64,000 nucleotides of DNA from Rubrobacter xylanophilus. GTDB taxonomy: Bacteria; Actinomycetota; Rubrobacteria; Rubrobacterales; Rubrobacteraceae. The notes beneath the pieces are model-generated. The model was not told the origin of the DNA. It worked only from the letters and a program-made list of their open reading frames with translations, and did not search any database. Of the stretch, positions 25,816 to 34,305 are shown piece after piece (positions within the stretch are counted from its first letter, which is position 1; every line of letters begins with the position of its first letter). The position numbers and the translations under genes were made by a program. Location of the stretch: assembly GCF_007164525.1 (NCBI RefSeq), contig NZ_AP019791.1, forward strand, positions 538,501 through 602,500, given 5' to 3'.

Positions 25816-26511
25816 GTGATCGGGGTCGGGACAGCGATCAACGTCGCCGCCGTGCTCGCCGGTGGCGGCATAGGGACGTTCGTGGGGACCCGGTTGCCGG
25901 AGAGGACGCGTCAGACGGCGATGCACGCCATCGGTATCGTCACGCTCCTCGTCGGGGTGCAGAGCTTCCTCGAGTTCGACAACGTGCTCGTGCCGCTGGT
26001 GAGCGTGATCCTGGGGCTCGTGGTCGGGGAGGCTCTGGGCGTGGACGCGGCGATAAGGCGTTTCGGCGACTCCCTGGAGCACCGCTTCTCGAAGGGCGGC
26101 AGCCCGGTCAGCCGGGCGTTCGTGACGACGAGTTTGCTGTTCTGCGTCGGGCCGCTGACGGTCCTGGGCTCGCTGCAGGACGGCGTCTCCGGCGACTACG
26201 AACTCCTGGCGCTGAAGAGCGCGCTGGACTTCATCGCCGCGCTCTCTTTCGCCTCGGTGTTGGGTTGGGGCGTGCTGCTCTCTGCCGGGTCGGTGCTGGT
26301 GGTGCAGGGCGGGCTCACGCTCGCCGGCGCCCTCTTCGGCTCCTTCATGGACGAGCCCATGATCCTGGCGATGACCTCGACGGGCGGCGTGCTGCTGCTG
26401 GGGCTCGGGCTCGCCATACTGGAGATAAAGGAGATCCGGGTGGCCAACATGCTCCCGGCGCTGGTCGTGGCACCGCTGCTCGTCGCGCTGGCCCCCCTGT
26501 GGCCCTTCTGA
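25816..26511 (+). CDS. DUF554 (YdfK-like) membrane protein
   Basis: About 231 residues with seven hydrophobic segments. The N-terminal GTAINVAAVLAGGGIGTFVG and the internal FDNVLVPLVSVILGLVVGEALG and SLQDGVSGDYELLALKSALDF match DUF554, a family of unknown transport-like function. The GTG at 25816 lies only 6 nt after a TACACT -10-like box (25804-25809), so this mRNA is probably leaderless; there is no Shine-Dalgarno. An upstream GTG at 25798 would be inside the promoter. Confidence 0.88.
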   Translation: MIGVGTAINVAAVLAGGGIGTFVGTRLPERTRQTAMHAIGIVTLLVGVQSFLEFDNVLVPLVSVILGLVVGEALGVDAAIRRFGDSLEHRFSKGGSPVSRAFVTTSLLFCVGPLTVLGSLQDGVSGDYELLALKSALDFIAALSFASVLGWGVLLSAGSVLVVQGGLTLAGALFGSFMDEPMILAMTSTGGVLLLGLGLAILEIKEIRVANMLPALVVAPLLVALAPLWPF

Positions 26512-26521
26512 TCCTTCGCCC

Positions 26522-27133
26522 TTACTGGTCGGCGCAGAGGACCACCACGGTGAAGCTGTCCCCCCCGGGGACGGCCGAATCGTTTACCCGCGCCTGCCAG
26601 GTGGTCGTGTTCGTCGGGAAGCTGTCCAGGACCCTCGAGGCCGCGTTCACGCTCGCCGGTCCGCCCGAGAGCAGCCTGTCGCCGGGCAGGCAGGACTGGC
26701 TCAGGACCTTGGTGCCGTCGCCCAGCACGGTGCCCTGCCGCTCCTGTCCCGATCCCAGCCTGTAGACGCCGCTCGACATGAACCCGCTCGAATCTCTGCC
26801 GTCCAGCATGTCGGCGTTGAGGCTGTCCACCCGGGTGCCGGAGTTGACCCGCAGGGGCGGCTCCCCTGCCTGCACCCGCAACGTCAGCGCGGTGTCGTCT
26901 GTGCCGGGGTTGTTGTTGGTCAGGCGCAGCATGGGGCCGTTGACGCCTTGTCCCCCTCCAAGGTCCGTTATCGCCGTGGCGGCGTTGCGGACGCCGAGCC
27001 TCCAGGCGTCCCCGTTGGCCCCGAAGGCCGCCGACGCCACTCCCGCCACCAGCGCCAGCGCCACGGCCACCCCCATCATCGCGGCGGTGGATCTGGCCGC
27101 TCGCAGCGCTCTCAGAAAAACGCTCCTTGCCAT
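26522..27133 (-). CDS. Hypothetical secreted protein, 203 aa
   Basis: An N-terminal export signal is clear: basic RALRAARS, a hydrophobic stretch AAMMGVAVALALVAGVASA and a likely cleavage after ASAAFG at about residue 38. The mature part has ITDLGGGQGVNGPMLRLTNNN, a beta-rich low-charge character and three cysteines, suggesting an extracellular adhesive or fibre-like domain. Similar short secreted proteins are common in Rubrobacter-like genomes, as far as I recall, but no function is known. GGGGAG precedes the ATG. Convergent with the DUF554 gene. Confidence 0.75.
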   Translation of the reverse strand: MARSVFLRALRAARSTAAMMGVAVALALVAGVASAAFGANGDAWRLGVRNAATAITDLGGGQGVNGPMLRLTNNNPGTDDTALTLRVQAGEPPLRVNSGTRVDSLNADMLDGRDSSGFMSSGVYRLGSGQERQGTVLGDGTKVLSQSCLPGDRLLSGGPASVNAASRVLDSFPTNTTTWQARVNDSAVPGGDSFTVVVLCADQ

Positions 27134-27303
27134 CCGTGGCTCCCCTGTTCGTTACTGTAATTGCGTGATCGTATTACGGTGCGGGGGGCGTCGCATCGTC
27201 CGAATGAGTGATTTATCGCGGCCGGATAAGCGGTTCGCGACGCTGGTAATATTGCATCGACGCAGAAGAGTGTGTGTGAAGGCTCCGTGAGGAGGATGAG
27301 AAG

Positions 27304-27525
27304 GTGGAGCAGGGCGAGAAGAGCTGGCGGGGGAGTCCTCTGGACATGCTGATCTCCGACATGGACCCGAACGGCATCCGGGAGGTGGTCATAGAGCTCG
27401 AGGGCGGCGAGACCGAGACCTTCCGTCCCCGGCGCCGCGAGGTGTTCCACGCCTACGAGCTGCACGAGATGGCCTCATACCTGCACGCCGTACAGGCCAG
27501 CATCAAGAAGAGCCAGAGGGACTAG
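27304..27525 (+). CDS. Hypothetical protein, 73 aa
   Basis: Not recognised. A small hydrophilic protein with IREVVIELEGGETETFRPRR, then a helical C-terminus. The VVIELEGGETETF strand pattern resembles the VIVRYADGRTLEF of the next gene, so the two are probably distant duplicates. GTG 27304 is preceded by GAGGATGAGAAGG. A TAATAT box preceded by TGG (27248-27253) is a likely extended -10 promoter. It heads a run that continues into the methylmalonyl-CoA epimerase and mutase genes. Confidence 0.7.
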   Translation: MEQGEKSWRGSPLDMLISDMDPNGIREVVIELEGGETETFRPRRREVFHAYELHEMASYLHAVQASIKKSQRD

Positions 27526-27536
27526 GAGGAGGGTGG

Positions 27537-27761
27537 ATGCACGGCATAGAGCGCATCAAGGACCCACAGAAACCGGTCGAGCCGGGGGCGGGTGTCCGGA
27601 GGGTGATCGTCCGCTACGCCGATGGCCGGACGCTGGAGTTCGTCCCGGACGGCGGGAACGCTCTGTTCTCCGAAGACGACGTGGCCCAGCTGCAGAAGGT
27701 CTTCAACCGGGCCGCCACCCGGGCGGAGTGGGCCGAGGCCGGCGTGGAGAGCCCGGAGTAG
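27537..27761 (+). CDS. Hypothetical protein, 74 aa
   Basis: Not recognised. It resembles the preceding small protein in layout: a beta strand pair VRRVIVRYADGRTLEFVPD followed by a helix with DVAQLQKVFNRAATRAEWAEAG. AGGAGGG lies 3-5 nt before the ATG. The gap to the gene before it is 11 bp and to the epimerase after it 10 bp, so all are in one operon. A role linked to the acyl-CoA enzymes is only suggested by position. Confidence 0.7.
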   Translation: MHGIERIKDPQKPVEPGAGVRRVIVRYADGRTLEFVPDGGNALFSEDDVAQLQKVFNRAATRAEWAEAGVESPE

Positions 27762-27771
27762 GGGCGGTTCC

Positions 27772-28215
27772 GTGGCCATCCTCGGCGGGGCGGACGGCAT
27801 TCTCAAGGGGATCTACCACCTCGGTTACGCGGTGGAGGATCTCGCGGCCGCGGTCGCCTTCTACCGGGAGAGCTTCGGGGTAGAGCCCTCGGAGCCCGAG
27901 GAAGTGAGGAGCGAGGGGATCCTCACTTGCATGTTCCGGGTCGGGGATTCGACGATAGAGCTCATGCAGCCCACCCGCCCCGACTCCCCGGTGGCCAGGT
28001 TCCTGGCCAGGCGGGGGGAGGGGTTTCACCACGTGGCCTTCGAGGTCGAGGACCTGGAGGAGGCCCTGCGGCGCCTGAAGGCAGCCGGGGTGGAACTCAT
28101 CGACGAGGCGCCCCGTCCGGGTGCGGGGGGGACGCGGGTCGCCTTCATCCATCCCAGGGGAGCCTTCGGGGTGCTCACCGAGCTTGTAGAATTGGGAGGC
28201 AGAGAGGGCGGCTAG
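27772..28215 (+). CDS. mce: Methylmalonyl-CoA epimerase
   Basis: A 147-residue glyoxalase-fold (VOC) protein. [23 protein letters not shown] begins the first module, with the metal-ligand His, and [19 protein letters not shown] begins the second. STIELMQP and [11 protein letters not shown] supply further ligands. It converts (S)- to (R)-methylmalonyl-CoA. The start is GTG 27772. The mutase gene follows 7 bp downstream, so epimerisation and mutation to succinyl-CoA are encoded together, completing propionyl-CoA assimilation. Confidence 0.92.
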   Translation: MAILGGADGILKGIYHLGYAVEDLAAAVAFYRESFGVEPSEPEEVRSEGILTCMFRVGDSTIELMQPTRPDSPVARFLARRGEGFHHVAFEVEDLEEALRRLKAAGVELIDEAPRPGAGGTRVAFIHPRGAFGVLTELVELGGREGG

Positions 28216-28222
28216 GAGAGGG

Positions 28223-29827
28223 GTGACCGTGGACAGCGCCCGGAAGTCCCGCGGGGAGCACCGTACCGAGAGCGGCATCGAGATAAAGCCCGTCTACAGG
28301 CCGGAGGACCTCGGGGACTTCGACTACGAGGAGCGGCTCGGAGACCCCGGCGAGTACCCCTACGCCCGTGGGCCGTATCCCACCATGTACCGGGGCAGGC
28401 CCTGGACCATGCGCCAGTACGCGGGCTTCGGGACCGCCGGGGAGACCAACCGGCGCTTCAAGTACCTCATCCGGAACGGCCAGACCGGGCTCTCGGTGGC
28501 CTTCGATCTGCCCACCCAGATGGGCCGCGACTCCGACCATCCGCTCGCCGAGGGCGAGGTGGGCAAGGTCGGGGTGGCCATCGACTCGCTCTTGGACATG
28601 CGCGAGCTCTTCGAGGGCATTCCCCTGAGGGAGGTCTCCACCTCCATGACCATAAACGCCACCGCGGCGATCCTGCTGCTGCTCTACCAGCTGGTCGCCG
28701 AGGAGCAGGGGGCCTCCCCGGATGAGATCACCGGGACCACTCAGAACGACATCCTCAAGGAGTATCTGGCCCGGGGAACCTACATCTACCCGCCCGCGCC
28801 CTCCATGCGCATCACCACCGACCTCTTCGCCTACTGCGCCAGGGAGCTGCCGCGGTGGAACACGATCTCCATCTCGGGCTACCACATCCGCGAGGCGGGC
28901 TCGACGGCGGCGCAGGAGCTGGCCTTCACTCTCAGCAACGCCATCGCCTACGTGGAGGCGGCGGTGGAGGCCGGGCTCGTGGTGGACGAGTTCGCCCCGC
29001 GCCTCTCCTTCTTCTTCAACGCCCACAACGACCTCTTCCAGGAGGTCGCCAAGTACCGGGCGGCGCGCAGGATGTGGGCGAGGATCATGAAGGAGCGCTT
29101 CGGCGCGGCCGACGAGCGGAGCCTGCGCCTTCGCTTCCACACCCAGACCGCCGGCTCCACCCTCACCGCCCAGCAGGCGGAGAACAACATCGTGCGCACC
29201 ACCGTGCAGGCGCTCTCGGCGGTGCTGGGCGGGACCCAGAGCCTGCACACCAACGCTTTCGACGAGGCGCTGGCGCTTCCCACCGAGCGCAGCGCCCGCA
29301 TCGCGCTCAGGACGCAGCAGATCCTGGCCCACGAGGCAGGGCTCACCGGCACCGCCGACCCGCTCGCCGGCTCCTACTACGTCGAGTCGCTCACGGACGC
29401 CCTGGAGGAGAAGGCCTGGGAGTACATCGAGCGCATAGACGAGCTCGGGGGATCCGTGAGGGCCATAGAGGAGCGCTACATGCAGCGCGAGATCGAGGAG
29501 GCTGCCTTCCGCCACCAGCGAGAGGTCGAGAGCGGGGAGCGCGTGGTCGTGGGCGTCAATCGCTACGCCATCGAGGAGGAGGACCTCGACGTGGAGCTCC
29601 ACTCGGTGGACGAGGCGATCCGCGAGAAGCAGGTGGAGCGGCTCGCCCGGCTCAAAGAGAGCCGCGATTCCGCCGCCGTCGAGCGCTCCCTTGTCGCGCT
29701 CCGCCGGGCCGCCGAGGGCGGGGAGAACCTGCTCTACCCGATGAAGGAGGCGCTGGCCAATCTCGCGACCCTGGGCGAGGTCTCCGACGTCCTGCGCGGG
29801 GTCTTCGGCGAGTACCGGCCCGCCTGA
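28223..29827 (+). CDS. Methylmalonyl-CoA mutase, large (substrate-binding) subunit
   Basis: A 534-residue catalytic barrel. [51 protein letters not shown] and [21 protein letters not shown] are typical of the MUT domain. It isomerises (R)-methylmalonyl-CoA to succinyl-CoA with adenosylcobalamin. The protein stops after the barrel: the B12-binding domain with its DxHxxG motif is absent and must come from a separate small subunit not in this window. GTG 28223 and GTG 28229 are both close to a GGAGAGG site. Confidence 0.93.
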   Translation: MTVDSARKSRGEHRTESGIEIKPVYRPEDLGDFDYEERLGDPGEYPYARGPYPTMYRGRPWTMRQYAGFGTAGETNRRFKYLIRNGQTGLSVAFDLPTQMGRDSDHPLAEGEVGKVGVAIDSLLDMRELFEGIPLREVSTSMTINATAAILLLLYQLVAEEQGASPDEITGTTQNDILKEYLARGTYIYPPAPSMRITTDLFAYCARELPRWNTISISGYHIREAGSTAAQELAFTLSNAIAYVEAAVEAGLVVDEFAPRLSFFFNAHNDLFQEVAKYRAARRMWARIMKERFGAADERSLRLRFHTQTAGSTLTAQQAENNIVRTTVQALSAVLGGTQSLHTNAFDEALALPTERSARIALRTQQILAHEAGLTGTADPLAGSYYVESLTDALEEKAWEYIERIDELGGSVRAIEERYMQREIEEAAFRHQREVESGERVVVGVNRYAIEEEDLDVELHSVDEAIREKQVERLARLKESRDSAAVERSLVALRRAAEGGENLLYPMKEALANLATLGEVSDVLRGVFGEYRPA

Positions 29828-29942
29828 GGAGGTCGGGATCCGCTGGGGCGTATGGTAACATTGGCCTTCAGAGGAAGCGTTCTCGATCCCGTTTGTGGTT
29901 CCTTTACGCTGCAGGCGGCACCCGAGGAGGGATGGTACAGGC

Positions 29943-31046
29943 GTGGCTGACTGGTTTCGCAGAGGCGGCGGTCCGGACGAGAAGTCGATCCGGGAAGCGC
30001 TGAAGGACGTTCGCGACCCGGAGATCGGGCGCGACCTGGTCTCGCTCAACATGGTCCGCGGCGTGGAGATCAGGGGCGGCAGGGTGAAGGTGGGGATTGC
30101 GCTCACCACCGCCGGCTGCCCCCTCAAGCACCGCATCACCCAGGACGTCCGCGACCGCCTCATGATGATCGAGGGCGTCCGGGAGGTCGAGGTGGACTTC
30201 GGGGTGATGACCGACCAGGACCGCCAGAACCTCATGAGCGCCCTCCACGGCGGGAGGGCCGAGATCGCCCCGGCCTTCCGCGACGAGTCCAAGACCCGCA
30301 TCATCGCGGTCGTGAGCGGCAAGGGCGGGGTCGGCAAGAGCACCGTGGCGGTCAACCTCGCGGCGGCGCTGGATCGGGCCGGGCATTCCGTGGAGATCCT
30401 GGACGCCGATGTGCACGGGGCGTCGGTGCCGGTGATGCTCGGTGCGCTGGAGAAACCCAACGTGGTGGATGGCGTCATCTTCCCCGTGGAGTCTCCGGCG
30501 GGGCTTAAGTTCATCTCCATGGGCAACTTCGTGGGCGAGGGGCAGGCGATAATCTGGCGCGCCCCGATCGTGAACAAGGCGCTAACCCAGCTGATGCGCG
30601 ACGTCTACTGGGACGAGCCGGACTTCATCATCGTGGACATGCCCCCCGGCACCGGGGACGTGGCCCTCACGGTGGCGCAGATGATCCCGAAGGCCGAGGC
30701 GCTCGTCGTGACGACCCCGCAGGCCGACGCCGCCCGCGTCGCGGTGAAGGCCGGCAGGATGGCCGTCCAGGCGCACCTGCGGGTCATAGGCGTGGTGGAG
30801 AACATGAGCTACGCCGAGTGCCCGGAGTGCGGGCACGAGATGAGGATCTTCGGCGGCGACGGCGGCGAGCGGGTCGCCGCGGAGCTCGGCTCGCGCATCC
30901 TCGGGCGCATCCCGATCCTGCCGGATGCGACGGGCGAGCCCGGAAGGTGCCTCTTCGAGGAGGGCAGCTCCCCGGCGCGCGCCTTCGACGGGATCGCGGC
31001 GAGCATCGCGGGCATGAAGGTCCGCAAGAGGATCCAGGTCCTCTAG
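29943..31046 (+). CDS. Mrp/NBP35 family iron-sulphur carrier ATPase
   Basis: A 367-residue protein with an N-terminal MIP18/DUF59 domain (about 15-90, DVRDPEIGRDLVSLNMV and TTAGCPLKHRI) joined to a MinD-like P-loop ATPase. The deviant Walker A is SGKGGVGKST near residues 124-133. A CPECG pair near 299 provides cluster-bridging cysteines. It is thought to assemble or carry Fe-S clusters. GTG 29943 follows GAGGAGGG at about 11 nt. A DUF59-Mrp fusion is common in actinobacteria. Its stop codon abuts the end of the decayed MaoC gene on the other strand. Confidence 0.93.
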   Translation: MADWFRRGGGPDEKSIREALKDVRDPEIGRDLVSLNMVRGVEIRGGRVKVGIALTTAGCPLKHRITQDVRDRLMMIEGVREVEVDFGVMTDQDRQNLMSALHGGRAEIAPAFRDESKTRIIAVVSGKGGVGKSTVAVNLAAALDRAGHSVEILDADVHGASVPVMLGALEKPNVVDGVIFPVESPAGLKFISMGNFVGEGQAIIWRAPIVNKALTQLMRDVYWDEPDFIIVDMPPGTGDVALTVAQMIPKAEALVVTTPQADAARVAVKAGRMAVQAHLRVIGVVENMSYAECPECGHEMRIFGGDGGERVAAELGSRILGRIPILPDATGEPGRCLFEEGSSPARAFDGIAASIAGMKVRKRIQVL

Positions 31047-31473
31047 CGCGCCAGGTATACCTGCCCGGGGAAGCCGGAGAAGCGCGTCCTAACCACCTGG
31101 ACTCCGTCCTGGTTGACGAGGATCGGCGCCGCATGGAGTGCGGCGCCGATCCTCGTCTTTCTCCAGCCCCGTAACGGTGCAGGTGGCCGTATCGTCCACG
31201 TAGACGGGCGCGACGTACTCGAAGTGCATCTCGGTGGCGAGGAAGCCGAGCATGCCGCCGATGTAGGTTCTCCGGGATAGTCCTGCGGCCGTACAGGCTC
31301 TCTCCGGCGAAAGCCTCGTCCTGATGGTAAGGGTTGTAGTTCCCCGTGACGCCTCAGAAGAGGGCGACGTCACCTTCGGTGAAGGTTCGTCGGTAGGTGA
31401 ACGTCTGCCCGGCGCTCACAGCGTCGAACGCTTCCTTCAGGCGCCGCTTGAAACCCGGGGTCGCCTCGGGCAC
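31043..31473 (-). pseudogene. Decayed MaoC-like dehydratase gene
   Basis: Three frames together spell a MaoC hot-dog protein. From GTG 31473: [24 protein letters not shown], an in-frame TGA, then GVTGNYNPYHQDEAFAG. A second frame continues GGMLGFLATEMHFEYVAPVY and CTVTGLEKDE. A third gives VNQDGVQVVRTRFSGFPGQVYLAR to a stop at 31043. The gene thus has one nonsense codon, two frameshifts and an apparent deletion before GGMLGF. A long perfect hairpin (31115-31157) lies at the second frameshift. It sits directly downstream of mdh on the same strand and may have been its operon partner. Confidence 0.8.
31115..31157. repeat. Perfect 19-bp inverted repeat, 5-nt loop
   Basis: Arms 31115-31133 and 31139-31157 are perfectly complementary, around a TGGAG loop, and include a GGCGCC core. 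On the plus strand it begins 69 bp after the Mrp stop and is followed by TTTC, so it may terminate the Mrp transcript. It interrupts the decayed MaoC gene exactly where the reading frame is lost, which suggests that the palindrome was inserted or created by template switching. Confidence 0.8.
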
Positions 31474-31480
31474 GGGGCCA

Positions 31481-32458
31481 TCAGCCGATCAGGCCGAGCT
31501 GCTTGACGGCGTCGCGCTCCTCTTTGAGCTCGCCGACGGTGATCTCGAGCTTGGAGCGGGCGAAGTCCCCGACCTCGAGTCCTTCGGCGATCTCGTACTC
31601 GCCGCCGCCCGAGAGGCGCACCGGGAAGGAGGAGACGAGGCCCTCTTCGACGCCGTACTCGCCGTTCGAGGCGACGGCCATCGAGTGGAGGCTGTCGGCG
31701 CCGAGCATCCAGTCGCGCACGTGGTCTATCGCCGCGTTCGCCGCCGAGGCCGCCGAGGAGGCGCCGCGGGCCTCGATGATCTCCGCGCCGCGCTTGCCGA
31801 CGCGCGGGATGTACTCGTTCTCGTACCACTCCATCTCCACCAGGTCCACGGCCCGCTGGCCCTTCACCCTGGCGTTGAAGAGGTCCGGGAACATCGTCGG
31901 CGAGTGGTTGCCCCACACGACGAGGTCCCGGATGTCCTCGACGCCCACGTTCAGCTTCTGGGCGAGCATGGAGACGGCGCGGTTCTCGTCGAGGCGGGTC
32001 ATCGCGCTGAAGCGCTCGCGGGGGACGTCCGGGGCGTTGTTCATCGCGATCAGGCAGTTGGTGTTCGCCGGGTTGCCGACGACCAGCACGCGCACGTCGT
32101 CGGCGGCGTGGTCGTTTATGGCCTGGCCCTGGGGCTTGAAGATCTGACCGTTCGCCTCCAGCAGGTCGGCGCGCTCCATCCCCCTCTGCCGCGGCCGGGC
32201 GCCGATGAGCAGGCAGACGTTCGCCCCGTCGAAGGCCTCCTTCGGGTCGGCGGTGATGTCTATGGACTCGAGCAGGGGGAAGGCGCAGTCGTAGAGCTCC
32301 ATCGCGGTCCCCTCGGCGGCCTTGAGCGCCGGTTCGATCTCCAGCAGCTTCAGCCGCAGCTTCTCGTCGGGGCCGAGCATCTGGCCCGAGGCTATCCTGA
32401 ACAGTATCGCGTACCCGATGGCACCGGCGGCACCGGTGACGGTGACGGTCTTCGACAC
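31481..32458 (-). CDS. mdh: Malate dehydrogenase (NAD-dependent, Thermus/cytosolic type)
   Basis: A 325-residue enzyme. The Rossmann start [21 protein letters not shown] and LLEIEP (an Asp/Glu-type NAD specificity position), then [20 protein letters not shown] and [13 protein letters not shown], match the cytosolic-type bacterial malate dehydrogenases such as that of Thermus. It oxidises malate to oxaloacetate in the TCA cycle. The start is GTG 32458 with GAGGAGG 9 nt upstream; a longer frame would add 18 arginine-rich residues. Confidence 0.94.
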   Translation of the reverse strand: MSKTVTVTGAAGAIGYAILFRIASGQMLGPDEKLRLKLLEIEPALKAAEGTAMELYDCAFPLLESIDITADPKEAFDGANVCLLIGARPRQRGMERADLLEANGQIFKPQGQAINDHAADDVRVLVVGNPANTNCLIAMNNAPDVPRERFSAMTRLDENRAVSMLAQKLNVGVEDIRDLVVWGNHSPTMFPDLFNARVKGQRAVDLVEMEWYENEYIPRVGKRGAEIIEARGASSAASAANAAIDHVRDWMLGADSLHSMAVASNGEYGVEEGLVSSFPVRLSGGGEYEIAEGLEVGDFARSKLEITVGELKEERDAVKQLGLIG

Positions 32459-32632
32459 TGGTATATGCCTCCTCGTTCTCGTTGCCGGCGGACCGCGCTG
32501 GCGCGGCCCCATGGTCTCTTCTGTGATCCTAAAAACCCATGATAAGTGAATTCCCGCCGCTTTGCCGCCGGGCGGCTTGCATTAAAATCTCCGCCCGGAG
32601 AACCAGGAAACGTTGAGTTGCGAGGAGGGCGT

Positions 32633-33208
32633 TTGGACGTAGCGCGGGCCATAGAGACGCGGCAGAGCGTCGTGAAGGTGAAGCAGGATCCGGTCCCCAG
32701 GGAGATGATCGAGCGGATCCTCGAGAGCGCGGTGCACGCGCCGAACCACAGGATCACCGAACCCTGGCGCTTTCACGTCTTCACCGGCCGGGGCCGGGGA
32801 AAGTTCGCCCGGGCGCGCGCGGAGACCGCCCGCCTGCTGGCCGAGGCGGAGGGGGAGGAGGAGTCGCTGGCGCGTGGCAGGATCAGCCGCGAGCGCAAGA
32901 AGGCCTTCCGCGCCCCCGTGGTCATAGCCGTGATCTCGCTCGCGGGCCGCGACGAGGTGGAGACGAAGGAGAACTACGCCGCCTGCTGCGCCGCCGTGCA
33001 GAACATGCTGCTCACCGCCCACGCCCTGGGGCTCGGTGCGATCTGGCGCACCGGTCCCGTCGCCTACCACGAGAACATGCGCCGCTTCTTCGGCCTCCGA
33101 GACGGCGATTCCATCGTGGGCTACCTCTACGTCGGCTACCCGGACATGGGGGAGAGGGCACGCCGGCGCCGCCCGGCCTCCGAGTTCACCGTCTGGCACG
33201 AGGGCTAG
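32633..33208 (+). CDS. Nitroreductase family protein
   Basis: A 191-residue FMN-dependent oxidoreductase. IETRQSVVKVKQDPVPREMIERILESAVHAPNHRITEPWRF in pieces is the usual N-terminal flavin-binding half (RxS near residue 8, PNHR near 35), and GLGAIWRTGP with VGYLYVGYPD forms the C-terminal half. It probably reduces quinones or nitro compounds with NAD(P)H. The start is TTG 32633, with GAGGAGG 4 nt before. A -10-like TAAAAT at 32583-32588 with TTGCCG 15 nt further upstream is a plausible promoter. Confidence 0.9.
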   Translation: MDVARAIETRQSVVKVKQDPVPREMIERILESAVHAPNHRITEPWRFHVFTGRGRGKFARARAETARLLAEAEGEEESLARGRISRERKKAFRAPVVIAVISLAGRDEVETKENYAACCAAVQNMLLTAHALGLGAIWRTGPVAYHENMRRFFGLRDGDSIVGYLYVGYPDMGERARRRRPASEFTVWHEG

Positions 33209-33282
33209 GTTTGGCGCAACCCGGAGATGGGGAGTGTCGTAGTATCGAAAAGGCTTGCTAGCGAACCGGACCGGGAGAAGAG

Positions 33283-33366
33283 ATGAGAACGATCTTGAGA
33301 AGGCTGCTCATCCTCGCTGCGCCGATAATCTGGCGCAAGATAAAAGAGCGTCGCAGGAGGAGGTAG
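33283..33366 (+). CDS. Small basic hydrophobic protein, 27 aa
   Basis: An ATG at 33283 with GGGAGAAGAG just upstream opens a 27-codon frame ending TAG at 33366. The peptide starts MRTILRRLLILAAPIIW and ends in a cluster of arginines and lysines, giving a short hydrophobic helix flanked by strong positive charge. It may be a membrane-associated small protein. It lies in an otherwise empty gap between the nitroreductase and metallo-hydrolase genes. Coding status is plausible but unproven. Confidence 0.45.
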   Translation: MRTILRRLLILAAPIIWRKIKERRRRR

Positions 33367-33369
33367 GGC

Positions 33370-34158
33370 CTACGCCTCCAGGGGAACTCCCTCGAAGCCT
33401 TCCCCTGTACGCCGTATGGTGACGAGGAAGTCCCGCGGTTCGTGGTAGAGGATCACGGGGGCGGCCTTCTCCTCCGCTTCAGAGAGCACCTCTATGCGGT
33501 TGCGCCGCGCCGCTTCGGGATCGGTGTCGACTCCGGCTATGAGGTCGGGGTTCAGCCAGATCTTCGCGGGGGCGAGGTCGGCCGTGAAGAGTGCGGCTCT
33601 CTCTTCACCCTCGATCCACACGACCTGGTGTCCCGCGGAGTGTCCGCTCCTGACCTCGACCCTGATCCCTGGTGCGACCTCTCCGTTTCCTTCCAGGAGT
33701 TCCAGCCAGCCCTCTCCGGCGCCGCGTTCCACCGCGGGCACGGCTAACCTCCTGCCGTCGTTCTCCGGCATCCGGCGGGCCTCTTCCAGCGCCGCCCGCT
33801 GGACGTGGACGGTCGCCCGCGGGGAGACCCGTTCCTCTGCCAGCGCCCATCCCACGTGATCGGGGTCCAGGTGCGAGAGCACCACGTGGGTGATCTCCTG
33901 CGGATCCCTGCCCGCTGCCCGAACGCTCTCCGGCAACGAACGCTCCCGCCTCAGCTCGTAGTGGTCGGCGAGCGGGGGAGGGATCTCCGGCCCGAAGCCG
34001 GCGTCCACGAGAACCAGAGCTCCGTCCGTCTCAACCAGCACCGCGTGCATCGCCCCGCGCAGGCGCATCCTGCGCGAGCCGCCGAGCAGGTTCCCGGCGT
34101 CGGTGATGAACATCCCGTCCTCCAGCACCCAGAGCTTCCGGGCGCCGAGATCCAGCAT
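33370..34158 (-). CDS. Metallo-beta-lactamase-fold hydrolase
   Basis: A 262-residue protein. The metal motif is SHLDPDHVGW (about residue 93), a variant in which Asp replaces the second His of the usual HxHxDH, as in some lactonase-like members. LVDAGFGPEIP precedes it, and RSGHSAGHQVV (about 170) and FTADLAPAK supply further ligands. It may hydrolyse a lactone or ester. ATG 34158 has GGGAGA directly upstream. Substrate unknown. Confidence 0.87.
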   Translation of the reverse strand: MLDLGARKLWVLEDGMFITDAGNLLGGSRRMRLRGAMHAVLVETDGALVLVDAGFGPEIPPPLADHYELRRERSLPESVRAAGRDPQEITHVVLSHLDPDHVGWALAEERVSPRATVHVQRAALEEARRMPENDGRRLAVPAVERGAGEGWLELLEGNGEVAPGIRVEVRSGHSAGHQVVWIEGEERAALFTADLAPAKIWLNPDLIAGVDTDPEAARRNRIEVLSEAEEKAAPVILYHEPRDFLVTIRRTGEGFEGVPLEA

Positions 34159-34305
34159 TCTCCCGGGTTCTCGTCCTGCCAAGCCTCCGGAGACCTCCCC
34201 GCTCTCGCCGCTCGAAAAATGACCGTCCGCGGTGTGGTGTCCGCGGGCGCGGAATGCAATAATACCGCACCGGTTCGTTTCGCGGGAGGAGAGGAGGCGC
34301 GCCTG

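Noticed and set aside
28283..30577. 800-residue minus-strand frame opposite the mutase and Mrp genes
   Set aside because: Typical antisense frame of GC-rich coding DNA; low-complexity composition and no motif, while the plus strand encodes two recognisable enzymes.
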